Source: Dermacentor variabilis (Eukaryota > Arthropoda > Arachnida > Ixodida > Ixodidae). From it: 64,000 nucleotides of DNA. The notes beneath the pieces are model-generated. The model had not been told where the DNA came from, did not search any database, and saw only the letters and a list, made by a program, of their open reading frames with translations. The stretch is from contig NC_134569.1 in assembly GCF_050947875.1 (NCBI RefSeq), positions 189,282,067 to 189,346,066 of the forward strand, written 5' to 3'. Position 1 is the first letter of the stretch. Each line of letters opens with the position of its first letter. Shown piece by piece: positions 1-10,707 of the stretch. The translations under genes and the position numbers were made by a program.

Positions 1-367
1 GCGCACGAATCACCTGAGCTTTGTTATCGGTGCGATTATATCAGTCAGCGATTGGCTTCGAACTCGGGGTCCATTCGCGCGCGTCCGAACGACTGCTGCA
101 TTTCACGTCCATTCAACAACACTGCGACAACGGCGACAGCTCCCAGTCATATGTTACGTGCGAACTACTAAAAAAACGCGGCGTCCTCTGCGTTTGCGTG
201 GTTTCGTTCAAGAATTTAGCTATCCACCCAGTCAAAAGGGAAAATGAAAAAAGAAACGAAAGTGATCTTCAGTGTCAAATGTCCACAAATAAAAAGGGCA
301 GCTCACGCACCTTTATTCCAAGCTGCGACACGCAATAAGGTTTCATGACCCCAAGATGTAGCGTTAT
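1..367. other. unassigned sequence
   Basis: No protein family, RNA gene or repeat is recognised here. An open frame of about 105 codons exists but its translation resembles nothing I know and has no supporting context, so it is treated as chance. Confidence 0.5.
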
Positions 368-401
368 TTAGGTTAGGTTAGGTTGGCTAGGTTAGGCTAG
401 G
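368..401 (+). repeat. interstitial TTAGG telomere-like repeat
   Basis: The stretch contains three exact or near-exact tandem TTAGG units followed by degenerate units (TTGGC, TAGG, TTAGG, CTAGG). TTAGG is the ancestral arthropod telomere repeat. At about 34 bases, and lying inside non-telomeric sequence, it is either an interstitial remnant or a chance microsatellite. Confidence 0.6.
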
Positions 402-465
402 AAGCGATGAAATTGTATAAAGCATTGAATATTCAGCAGCGTTCGTCCTTGCGTTGGAACCAGCG

Positions 466-714
466 CGGCACAAACACAACCAGCGCAGTTTCCAGTGCGA
501 ACCAGCGAACTGCAGCGAGAACCAGCGCCAGTAGAGCACAAACCAGTGCGCCCCAGCGTCATAGCAGTGGAACCAGCGTCTCTTCCAGTGTGACACAGCT
601 CTTATCCAGCGTTCTCACTGCTGTCCCAGTGAGTCCCAACGAGCGCCAGCGTACCCAGTGCGTCTCAGTGGCAAAAACGCGCTGGTTTCACACTGGAAGA
701 CGCTGGTTTTTGCA
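466..714. repeat. CCAGYG-rich repeat with inverted 3' end
   Basis: About 13 copies of CCAGCG or CCAGTG occur on the plus strand between 466 and 660, often preceded by AA. The last 30 bases (about 683-710) carry the motif in reverse orientation and form an inverted copy of 571-595 (AACCAGCGTC...TTCCAGTGTGA). The region can therefore fold back on itself. No protein family is recognised on either strand. It may be a non-autonomous foldback element or an array of binding sites. Confidence 0.55.
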
Positions 715-720
715 ATAAGG

Positions 721-3700
721 ATACCTAAATTTAAGCGCACATAAAATATGAGCAATCCCTTCATTCTTAGTATTATGTCAGGCGAATAACATCTACGGCG
801 ACAACATTAAATCGTGTAGTGATGCTCCGGTCGACTCGCACCACTGACCAATACAAATGATAATGCATAAGTACTGAACAGTAACACAAATTTGAGTACA
901 AGTAATCACAAGGTGAATACAAAGACCTTTCTGGACGATATGTGAAAAGTTTACAAATGAATTTAATATTTAGCATCGTTACATTTGAGCTGTTTTTCTT
1001 ATGAACTAGTAAATCCTCTTTCACATTACACACCATGGCCGCATTCAGTATCGGGGATCTCTGTGTCCATGGCAACCACTGGGCTGTCAAGTGGGGGCTC
1101 TTCCACATGGGGCCACGGTGCGGAGTCTAAAGCAAACAAAGCATAAGAAAGCACCCAATGAAGCTAATTATGTCCTGTATGCGCTATGCATTCACCTTTA
1201 GAGCAGCCAGGCTGTGATTCTTGCATGGGCTTGCAGGTCGATTCATATTCTAGGGAGGCATCTACTGGAACAGTCTTCTCTAAAGCAAAAAGAAAATATA
1301 AAGATCCCACCCACTGTGGAAATCGATGTAAGCGAAGCTTTCTGTGGTGTTTGCGTTCGTTGACAATATTTGGCGGTGATGTTGACGGCCCACGACAGTC
1401 GTGATGCGATGTTAAATGTTACGTTACGTGCACCACTTGTGTTTGCCTACGTAGTACACCAAACAGCGAGGCGTGTTTGCTTCAGACATTGTTGTGCGCC
1501 ATTGATCGTATGCTGCAAGGAATTTAGCACTAACATTTCCTCATGCAGGCGCATCGCACCGTGGCTGAAATGTTTATTTACTCGACAGCCGCTTGCGTGT
1601 TGTCTTGACGCTGCGGTACTGAGTGCAGCTTTGCGTCTGCACGCGCTGCACCAGTTGTCATGATGTACAAACTTGCAGGGTGTTTATTTTTCAGAAATAG
1701 CACAAACGTGCTGTTTCATACCTTAAACTAACATTTTTACAGTTTCTCCGCAACTGTTGCCATGTCTAGTAGCGACGTTTGTTTTATTTGAACGACCCCA
1801 AACGAAGCATGCTCTCTGGTGGCGCCTTTCCATTCTCCCGCGATCATACCATGAATGCAAGGCACCACTAGCGAATAGCACCTGTTAATGATCCATTTGG
1901 TCAGGGCGTTGGCTTTACCCACTCTCTGTCTCCTCTTTCCTTCAGACTATCTCCCCTCTGGAAATTAGAACGAGGGTACAAAGGCGCTGCAGCTTCTGCA
2001 ATGCGTATGCCGCAGGCTAACGCGTAACTATAGCCCTCCAGAGGACATTTTGTGTCGATGGCTGAGGAGTTGCAGAGGGCATTGTGACAACGACCAGAGA
2101 GCTCCAGAGGGCATTGTGGCGACGCCCGCGCAGTTCTTGCTGGAAAGGGCTCACAGACACCCCTCCCGCGTCCCTACTATGTACACGTAGATTATAATTT
2201 CTCGTACATTAAGTGCATAATATACATTACGTACTCAACCGCTCCCCGACGCGGCGTGCATGTCAGCGACAGCAGCAGCAGCGCTGGAAAACTCGAGGGA
2301 AGTGGCAAAGAAAGCTAGGCTTTAAAATGTTTGATACACTAAGCAATCAAAAAAGCGTTGACTAACACTCCACATTATACTAACCATATTGTACTGAGGA
2401 GAGACTAGATGTGCAAAATTGCTTGGTTTCATCTGACACTGAGGCCTCGAACACTGTGCCTGGCACATTGCATTGCACCTTTGCCTCGGCTGCATTGCTC
2501 GTTGTTTCTGCAATTATAGACGCAACGAAAGAACACCATTAGTTTTCACAAAGTAATACTCAGATGAGTCCTCTTGGCGGTAAAAAAAGAGACGCGTACA
2601 TAAGTTAAAATTGGTGCAAAAGCTGTACAACATCTATTCTGCGGAACAACGCTGTATATAATTATAGATCATTATGCAAAATTTGAATGCAAGGTGTAAG
2701 GGAAGGGGTGATGTTGCGGTAAAAAGAGAATTGTATCTTCCTCGCAGTGAGTCAATGCTAAATTATTGGCACGGTCGAGTAAAACAAAAAGAAAGAATAC
2801 ACGCATTTTCACACAAAAAGCGAAGCATTAATAGCGATAGCAAAGCATTAGACCACTACTGAAACTAAGGTACGTAGTTTTATCTGCCGTAACAGCAAAC
2901 ACTAGCTTAACATGGTGTCACGCGACCACAGGCATAAACGAACACGAACAGTTCTCGCTCGACGACCGCGAACAATCGCTATCAAGTTGGCTCGAAGAGC
3001 GCAGAGGGGAGCAAACGTTTGTCTTGTTGCTCCCTTCAACGCGTCTCTGAACTTTGAGATTGCGCGACCTCCAGCACTACGCGCACAGAAAGAAAGCGGA
3101 AATGCAACCACGAGCCACGTCGGCTTGCTCGACCTCTGCACACATCGGAGATTACCTCTAGGACAGGGCGCGGGCAATCAGGCACCGCCCCAGCATGGCT
3201 AAACGAGGGTGCGCGCGGCGAATTGTACAACACTGAACGATTTCTGTCAACTACAGCAGCCCAAAGCCAGTACAAGAAAGGTATTGCTGAGGTCATTTAG
3301 TTGCACTGATACATTTCATCCCGCCGAAAGGCTCAATATGTCAGAAAGGTATCATCCCATACTTGCACAATATGACAACATCGAATTTAGCTCAAAGTGA
3401 ATCGAAGAGCATACAGAAGCCACTATATCGAAAATCACTTTTTTGAGAAACGCTTACGCCCAGCGAGAGCATGCACTATGTCAAATGTTGAATTGGGAAA
3501 TATAACGAATTCACGTACTATCCACCTAAAAATAATTAACGCGAGAGTTCTGCTTACCGAGGTCACATATTTCTCCGTGTACGTTTGGGACGTCGTCAAA
3601 ATAATCACACCTCACCCTATTGTGACTTTCCAACAGGCGCATAGTAGTGTATCGCTTGCAGTCACAGCCCGGCTAGTTGCAGCGACCGCGCAACACAACG

Positions 3701-5446
3701 AAAAGGTCTCTGCTGCACAAAGGCATGAGGATGCAGCGGATGGCGCAGGGTCCTAGTAGGAGCGGCAATAACTACTGGAGGCTACAAGTGGCGCCAGCAG
3801 ACAACGGTGATCGGACGATATGCAAACAGGTAATATAGTAAGATAGAGTAACAGTAAGATAATGTCCGTTTGGTAACATCAGAGCGACAATTACAACGAC
3901 AGGACAGACAGCGCACTAACCACTCCCGCCCGCTCCCAGCCTCCCGCCTCCCGCTTAAGAACTTCCCAGCGTGCAACTCGAGTTACCTCGTTTGGACTGG
4001 AAGGGGGGGGGGGGAGGGAGAGATAAAAGCGCCGTAGATGTCTGCACTCCCGTGTGGCTGATGCCTGCTGGCATGTGCCATGTTAGATAGAGGCACAAGC
4101 AAGAAGGGAAAAAACATAAATCAAGCAATCAATTGCAGAAATAAAAGGCAAAGGAGCCAGTGATTGTTATTGGTGTGATGGTGGAAGCATTTCGTGTTTG
4201 GACAGTGATAAAGATTTCATTTCTCAGTTGGCGGCTTCACACTTTTAACGCTCAATCGGTCTGTGTTTCCTAAAAAGACAACGGAGCGGGCGACGCTCGC
4301 TTTTATGTGAGTGCAGCGGCATCCTGCTGATTTCACTAAACCTTCGGCATGTTTCATGTCTCCTCCAACTTAAATTTGCTGTCGTTGTAGTGCCAATCTT
4401 TCGAATAGCTTAAAGCGCCCAAAGAAAGCTGGCAGTGGATTGAGTTGCTACAAGTTTTATTAGAAAGCATCATACGTTCAATACAGAATGGTTCGCCGAC
4501 ATGTAGGTTGTTGTCTATTTCAAGGCGGTTGCGCCGGTCGCCTAGCGCGTACCGCATCCCCAGCTCACTTGCCGTGCGTTTATACCTACGTACGCTCGCT
4601 GCCTAGCTGTTACCGGGTGTCGGCTTAGTTTTATTAGGCACGCCGTTCTTGCACACTGCCTATTAACCTCAACTTGAGCGATTATGGTTGAAGCATGAGA
4701 AATTTTTGGTTGACATCATCAAGACACTGCAGGGGATCAAACGAACCCGATTAAAGGCTGAAAATGTATGCAAACAACTGAGAGGTTCTGCACAGGAGTA
4801 TTTTAGCAGACAAGTTGAATTGTATTGATAAATGTGATAGAACCATCCAATGTTGTCAACAAACTTTTGCTGAAAGACAAATCCCGTTCGTGTGCTTTTC
4901 TTCCACTGCTCTTTCTCGTCTCGTACATGAAATTTGCTTAAAGAATATTCATTCTTATAAAGAAACTCGCCGGCGCATTTGTTTCTCGTGTTGAAATACC
5001 GATGTTCCATGCCTGTTTCTTGGTGGCTAGAATGCGAGGCGAGAGCAGGGGCTTCTGTCACGTTCGACCGCTGGGTTTCGGCAGGTAGTGCACGCCACAT
5101 CATTCGATGACAGTCTTCGTTGCTGATATTTCAAATAAAGCTGTGCGCCCAGTATGGAGGGTGGTCAAAGAACAACGTACAGTTGAACCTGCAAGTGCGC
5201 TCGTGCAAGATTTATTTTTTGTTTTTATACTGTGAAAAATCTAACTGATTGGCTGACAGAAATTAGGGCCGAATTTAGCCCGAACTGCCGGAGTCCTACG
5301 TTTGTGATAACCAGACCATAAATGTTGAACACGAACACATTAGGATAACTTTATCAGTAAACGTCCAATCCTTGATGTAGGTCTCCTCACCGATGTACTG
5401 CAGTGTTCTTTGTAGGTTAAGATCTAAAGGCGCTTTGCGCTGAATT
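721..5446. other. unassigned intergenic sequence
   Basis: No gene is recognised. Frames of 60-144 codons occur on both strands (for example the minus frame at 4,669-5,103) but none shows a known domain, and mutually overlapping frames are equally long. Low-complexity spots include a 12-G run near 4,003 and a small direct-repeat cluster at 2,036-2,130. It is probably old, decayed intergenic or TE DNA. Confidence 0.45.
2036..2130 (+). repeat. short degenerate direct repeats
   Basis: Three related units contain CCAGAGG(A/G)CATTxTGTG-like sequence, starting near 2,036, 2,072 and 2,104. The spacing is about 31-36 bases. The second and third share the exact string AGAGGGCATTGTG. Confidence 0.5.
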
Positions 5447-5455
5447 AACCTTTAT

Positions 5456-5629
5456 TATCCCAAGGGAAGGGAAGCGTAGCAGGGGGCGGCAGAAAGTTAG
5501 GTGGGCGGATGAGATTAAGAAGTTTGCAGGGACGGCATGGCCACAATTAGTACATGACCGGGGTTGTTGGAGAAGTATGGGAGAGGCCTTTGCCCTGCAG
5601 TGGGCGTAACCAGGCTGATGATGATGATG
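5456..5629 (+). mobile_element. RTE-clade LINE, 5'-truncated 3' end
   Basis: Translation in the plus direction gives the C-terminal end of an RTE-type reverse transcriptase, including GKRSRGRQKVRWADEIKKF and a W-R-S-M-G-E-A-F-A-L-Q-W ending. The DNA ends in (TGA)n, typical of RTE 3' tails. The fragment is flanked by an exact 9-base direct repeat AACCTTTAT (5,447-5,455 and 5,630-5,638), read as the target-site duplication. It lies just 3' of the decayed gypsy protease on the opposite strand. Confidence 0.8.
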
Positions 5630-5756
5630 AACCTTTATCCGTCAATGTTAAATCCGTCAATGTTGACTCTTTAGCCTATATACGTAACAACGTTTAATTA
5701 CAACATCAAGATATTTTGCATGTAACCTTTATTTTATATGTTACTCGCGATTACAG

Positions 5757-5893
5757 GTTACCATAGAAGGTACCGTGCTAAGAGTGTAGAACTTGTAACA
5801 GATAAGTGGGCGCCAGTATCAATGAGTGCAGTAACGGTCACGCCGTCGACGAGAACATCGAGCGAATTGCGTCTTGAAGTACGGGTAAATAGA
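5757..5893 (-). pseudogene. Ty3/gypsy aspartic protease N-terminal fragment
   Basis: The minus-strand translation shows a retropepsin active-site segment, VDGVTVTALIDTGAHLSV. The catalytic DTGA is intact, and the residues before it (VDG....ALIDTGA) match the protease of the related copy at about 40 kb. The homology stops a few codons later near 5,757, so the flap and the second half of the protease are missing. It sits in the expected order downstream of the gag at 5,944-7,159 and belongs to the same element. Confidence 0.7.
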
Positions 5894-5943
5894 GATTTTT
5901 CGGTCATTGTCGTCAATGCAGCCTGACCTCCCAGTTGCGCTAG

Positions 5944-7159
5944 CTAATTTCCCGGGCGGTGGCCTGAGTAAGCGCGGGAGGGAGAGCGACGGCGTTGAGG
6001 GGAACGCGACTGGCGGCTCTGAGGTGACGGCGATCGGCTAGGCCGGTGTCCCATACCGGCGTACGTCGATGCACAACACGAAGATAGGCGATGAGGTTTA
6101 CGGGCCGGAAGGCGGTCGTCTAGAAGAGATATGCTAGAAGACGGGCCACGATCTTGCCAGCGGTCACCGGTGAAGCTTGGTCGCTGATACCGACGATTAC
6201 GGCAGCGGCGTGAAATGTGGCCGACGTGAGAGCAAGTAAAAAAAAAAAATCGGTCGATCGTCTGGCGTCCTCCACTCAGATGGGTTCTGTAGTGGGGTGT
6301 GATCCGGGAAGCGGAAGCGGCAGCAGCAACAATTGGGGGCGGTGTAGTGTTCAGTGTAAGGACCGGAAACGCACATGGGCTGAGGTGCGTGACAGGTGGC
6401 TTGTGGGATGCCCATATTCGCAACCTCTTGACGGACGACGGCTTGAATAAGGGATATTGTCGCCAAATGATCGTGAGCAGGTGCCTGATAAGCGGCTGGA
6501 GCCGTGGCTTCGAGCTCCTGGCGAACAATCCTGGTTAGGCTGGTAAGCGTCGAGAACGCAGGGTACGTCGTGGGATCTTCGCATGAGGATGTGGCGGCCG
6601 CGTTCGGGAGTCTGGTAAAGTGATGAGTAATACGCCGGATTTTTGCTTCTTCAAACCGATGACATTCTGTTATGGTGGAGTCAACCGTCATGCATCAGGC
6701 ATCCTCATGTGTGCATTTCAACGCGTGGTCAACCTTGTCCGCCTCTGGCAAGCCTTTGCCAATGGTGCGGCACAAGGCTAGCACGTCTTCGATATATGCC
6801 ACGTACAATTCCGTCGACGTGTGAGTTCTGGCCGCTAGTTCGTGTCGAGCTATCATTTGTCGTACAACCGATCGGCCAAACAATTCGCGCATCTTCTCCT
6901 TGCCTACGTCGCAACTTGTCAGTTCTTCGTGCGTGTTAAAGCACACGCGAGCTGTGCTCCTTGGGCAGAAAATGATGATGAGCATTAGCGCTTCATCCCA
7001 CCTGTGGCGCTTGCTGACACGCTCGCACAATAGGAGCCAATCGTCGACGTCATTGTTGTCCATACCGCAAAATGTGCCTGGGTGGAGGGGATGCGAAGGG
7101 ACCACGGTTGGGGGAGCCGCGGGCGCGGGCTCCGATGACGGCGTACTGTCTTCAGCCAT
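5944..7159 (-). pseudogene. Ty3/gypsy gag, decayed copy 1
   Basis: This is the structural capsid and nucleocapsid precursor of a Ty3/gypsy retrotransposon. I chose the start at 7,159 because it lies about 57 bases inside a degraded primer-binding site, matching the 52-base spacing in the second copy near 41.6 kb. The N-terminal half has the gag signature DVDDWLLLCERVSKRHRWDE followed by YIEDVLALC. An in-frame TGA interrupts it at 6,695-6,697. A homopolymer run of 11 A on the plus strand (about 6,239-6,249) marks a frameshift that splits the zinc knuckle. The other copy reads CYACGTPGHVARFC there, while this one reads as shifted FFFFTCSHVGHISRRC. The C-terminus is SR-rich (SPSPQSRQSRSPQ). It is non-functional. 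Confidence 0.75.
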
Positions 7160-7215
7160 GCACGCTGGAGAAACGTCGCGTCCGCTCCGAGAACACAGGG
7201 CCGGGAGGAAGAGCG

Positions 7216-7231
7216 CCCGTAACCTCCACAA
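7216..7231 (-). other. degraded gypsy primer-binding site
   Basis: The minus strand reads TTGTGGAGGTTACGGG, close to the TGGTGGAGGTGCGGGG of the copy at 41,695-41,710 and at the same distance from gag. The plus strand also contains an inverted pair CCCGTAAC/GTTACGGG around this site. Confidence 0.45.
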
Positions 7232-7325
7232 AAAAGATGTTACGGGGAGCATTTGATTAACAGTAAACGGCTAGCACTTGGCCAGTCAATGCAGCACAGG
7301 GCACACAGGTTCTAGCAGGTGTTTG

Positions 7326-8895
7326 ATGATGATAATGATGTAGCCTCAATCAATGGCACAAACCCACTATGGGGGATAGGCCACGAATCGGGTGGTAATA
7401 TGATTGAATAAATAAAAGAACTTGGTTAATAAATAACTAGCACAAGTAAAATAAATATAATCCAAGATGAAAAATAAACTGTGAATATATGAGTAAAAGT
7501 AGTGATCAATACTACAGTAAGCCTTGCGTTGATATGAATACTAAAAAAGAAAGAGAATAGGAAAAACATATACTTAAGCTTGAGTAAGGTAAATTTTGAA
7601 TAATAATACTAGTAAGATTTAAACTAAATTTGGCCTTTTGTTACTGCTTTCATTTTCTCAACTGAAGTAGAAGTAAATCAATTTTGGAAACTAAGAACTA
7701 TTAAAAAGGCATTCTCTTTGTGCCACGTAGAAAATTATAAATGGCAAGGCAAACGTTCCTGTGGCTGTATCTGAATACTGTTGCTCCAAGGGAGAGAATA
7801 ACAGTGCTGCCTAAAGGCAATCCTAAATTTTGAAGTGGGATTTCTAGACATGCTTTTCGATGAGCAGAAAACCGCCGACAGGATAATAAAAAATGATCTA
7901 CAGATTCCGGTTCATTGCACAGGAAGCATAGAGGGGATACCGCCAGACCACACCCGTGCAAGTAGAAATTAGGTGTTGCAAATACATCAACGCAGCCTCG
8001 TAAATGAAACTTCGGATTTCCGGTTAGGACACAATTTCCGGTTCCAAGAATGATTTCGGTGCCAGAAATCTGTACATTTTGCTAGTGACAGGGATTTTTT
8101 GTCTTCTCTCAAAGAAAATTGCCGATATCTGGCTGCTGTGATGAGCGCCGTTGCCGACAGCACAGATATCACAGGACCTGTTAAAGAAGCTCGTGCTAAG
8201 GTATCGGCTATTTCATTAATATTAATGTCTCTTTGGCCTGGGACCCATACCATTTGCACTAAAGTGAGGTGGAGCTAATGAATAAAACGTGTTCAATGTT
8301 GTCGACTTCGTAGACGCAGTAAGTGCATTGCATACAGATAAAGAATCTGTGGCGGTAATAACTCTTGCAGTATGAAGGGGTAATTTCCGCAAGGCAAGAA
8401 CAACTGATGTGTAATCTGGTAGGCGAAGTGAAAAAGACCAGTCGAGGGATGGTGAGTAGATACGCAAGCCTGCCTTGTCTTCACACGAAGAAGCATCAGT
8501 CGCTATTACATTTATTTTGAAACGGGCCAAATATTCATGTAACCGGTCATTCAAATATGTTGAGGGCACAAATTTTGCATTGTTTGGAAAAATGTCCGCA
8601 AATTCAATTTTGAGCGACCCTGGAGACCTATGAAGCAGAATTATTTCCCTAACGCTAAGATCTAAATGTGCTAATTGTGCATGCACAAATACAACTTGTG
8701 GGTTATGCAACCGTGACCACGTGTTCTCAAAAAATGGATTTGGTTCACTAGTAAATGCATATTGTCCACGTCGTAGCGAAGATTCATAAAATCTTTCGTA
8801 GGTTTGAACGGTAAGCACGCAGAATCGCGTATGAAGAGTAGGTAGGCGCGCTTCCTGGCATAATACATTATTAGCGACGAATTTAGGGAGACCTA
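7326..8895 (-). mobile_element. RNase H-bearing LINE 'F', 3' portion
   Basis: A 5'-truncated LINE of a family different from the four I-like copies. The minus strand encodes, in order: the tail of the RT (GLPKFVANNVLCQEARLP); an RNase H domain starting at NVIATDASSCEDKAG with a second Asp motif VITATDSLSVCNAL and a closing WVPGQRDI motif; and a C-terminal Cys/His finger CFLCNEPESVDHFLLSC. At least two frame changes (about 8,250 and 7,970) break the frame. The RNase H Glu position (normally in TELxAI) appears as a non-acidic residue. The 3' end at about 7,326 carries an irregular (CAT)n tail. A second copy of the same family lies at 37,430-38,130. Confidence 0.75.
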
Positions 8896-9294
8896 GACAT
8901 AGTCAAAGAGCTTCTCTTTCTAACAGAACAAGGGGTCTTAAATTATATTTTGCACTTCCGGAGAACAAAACACAGCAAAATTCTAGAATCGGTCGATACA
9001 TACATACAATAAACACGATATAATACATACGATAAATCGCAATTAGTGTGTCACTTCAGTCCGACAAAAGAGACTCTGACCCCGTCCCACTACAACGTCT
9101 TTGTCTTCGTCACTGTTCGTGACATCATTACTTACCCTGAAAAAGAACGCCATTTTGTCACAATCTCAACATGGGTTTCTTAAGTCGTTCCGCAGTTATA
9201 CAATCAATCGAATTAATACACGATATCTCTTTTGTATTCAACCTGTACTTTAATATGCAAACGTACTTTGGTTCTCGGCCACAAACGATTTAGT
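8896..9294. other. unassigned sequence
   Basis: AT-rich sequence between two LINE fragments. No family is recognised. Confidence 0.4.
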
Positions 9295-9420
9295 TAACAA
9301 GCTGGAAGGTGTGCAAGAAAGCCCTTAGGTTTGTATACAACAAATATGGTTTATTGGATTCACCCTATACGGTTTATTCGATTCGGCTGAACGAACGCTG
9401 CTGCTTGGTAGAAAGCATGT
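9295..9420 (+). mobile_element. CR1/Jockey-group LINE C-terminal scrap
   Basis: The plus-strand translation VCKKALRFVYNKYGLLDSP resembles the conserved C-terminal segment of RNase H-less LINE reverse transcriptases (pattern VQKKAxRFIYNKY). Similarity fades after about 40 codons. It is likely a short relic of the type seen at 31.8-34.0 kb and 43.2-45.2 kb. Confidence 0.45.
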
Positions 9421-9539
9421 CGCTCAGGTTTCAAGAAAATGTGTTTCAGAGCCTCTTTAAGTTACTGGACTTCAGACTATCGCATGTATTGCTGATTGAA
9501 GTGAGCTTTTACAAAAGAAGTTTTTGCCATACACAATAA

Positions 9540-10193
9540 CTTGGAAAAACATTTCATGTCATGCTCAGTCAGCATTTTGTAGATCACAATATGTTATATT
9601 CTTACAGAATTCTTGATGTCATAACCTCTCTGTGCTTGTAGCGTATATACAGCGTGCTTGTGATTTTACGTATGGTTATAGCATAGTTGTAACCATGAAG
9701 AAAAGTCACAAAACCGCTTTACTTTTTTATTTTAGAGAAAAACATTTGCAGTGAAAGACAATAATTGAAGTGTCTTGATGCCTTCGACACATATAATGCT
9801 GTGGTGCATGCATAATGCCAACACCGGTAAAAATGTGTCAGTTGCACATATAGTTGCTTACGTTTCAGCCTAAATGTTTACCAAAGTGTTTTTACCAAAA
9901 CACTTTGGTAAAATCTTCTCGGCATGCCTTTGCAAATCACGTCGTGTGGTGCTTATCCTCAATCATTGCCAGCTCAGCCAAAATTCCATTTACAAAATTT
10001 GTTTATGCTTGTGCGATCGCTGTAACGTCAATGTATATGCCGCACTGGTTCATGTTTTTAACGTTTCGCAATACGCGAAAACAGGCAACATTGCTGCTTC
10101 TCATCCCTGCACGTGACAATATATAATGTAATTTCAAAAGGATGCTACATTGGGCACGTTGGTACTCCATACTGAGACTATAGACTTCGAATC
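9540..10193. other. unassigned sequence upstream of LINE A
   Basis: No gene is recognised apart from the perfect hairpin at 9,877-9,912. Two overlapping plus frames of 80-90 codons read through this hairpin but resemble nothing. Confidence 0.4.
9877..9912. repeat. perfect 16-bp hairpin, 4-nt loop
   Basis: TTTACCAAAGTGTTTT (9,877-9,892) and its exact reverse complement (9,897-9,912) are separated by TACC. No terminator or RNA gene context is visible. Confidence 0.9.
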
Positions 10194-10206
10194 TTGCCTG
10201 GCACTG
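10194..10206. repeat. LINE A target-site duplication, left copy
   Basis: TTGCCTGGCACTG matches TTGCATGGCACTG at 15,918-15,930 with one mismatch in 13, and the two copies bracket LINE A exactly. Confidence 0.8.
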
Positions 10207-10707
10207 TCCCCGCAGGGGCGTCTGCGTAAGCAGGCGTTTGGTGTGTTGCGACACCACGTACCCGAGCACACGAGGGTTGGACCCTCCCACGTGTAGCCGT
10301 GCGCGGCTTAGCCGTGTCCGGGGAAAGGGGGATCCTGGGGGTTGAGCCAATGCCGGGTGTTTGGACCTTTACGGCCCCTCGGTGGCGGCAACACACCTCT
10401 TTGGCCTCTGCTTCACGTAGACGGCACCCCCGGACTGACCCACCCGGGGGAAATCGGCAGTCACCTTTTCCTGTCCTCCTCTTCAATCTTCGTCTTTCTC
10501 TCTCGCTGTCTCTTCTTTCCTGTCTTCTTATCACTTCTTCTCACTTCCGAATTTCAAGGCGGCATGGGTTAACCATGTGGGCGTGGCCTTCATTGGTCAT
10601 GGTTATATGGTTATAGCAGTTATGTATGGCTAGTGGTTTTTAAAACACTCCCATGTTGGGCTCCAGGCTGGGCGGCCAGCTTAGCTGCCGAACGTATAAG
10701 TAACTTC

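Noticed and set aside
4669..5103. 144-codon minus-strand frame as a gene
   Set aside because: No recognisable domain, no upstream or downstream gene signals, and no composition change from neighbouring noncoding DNA.
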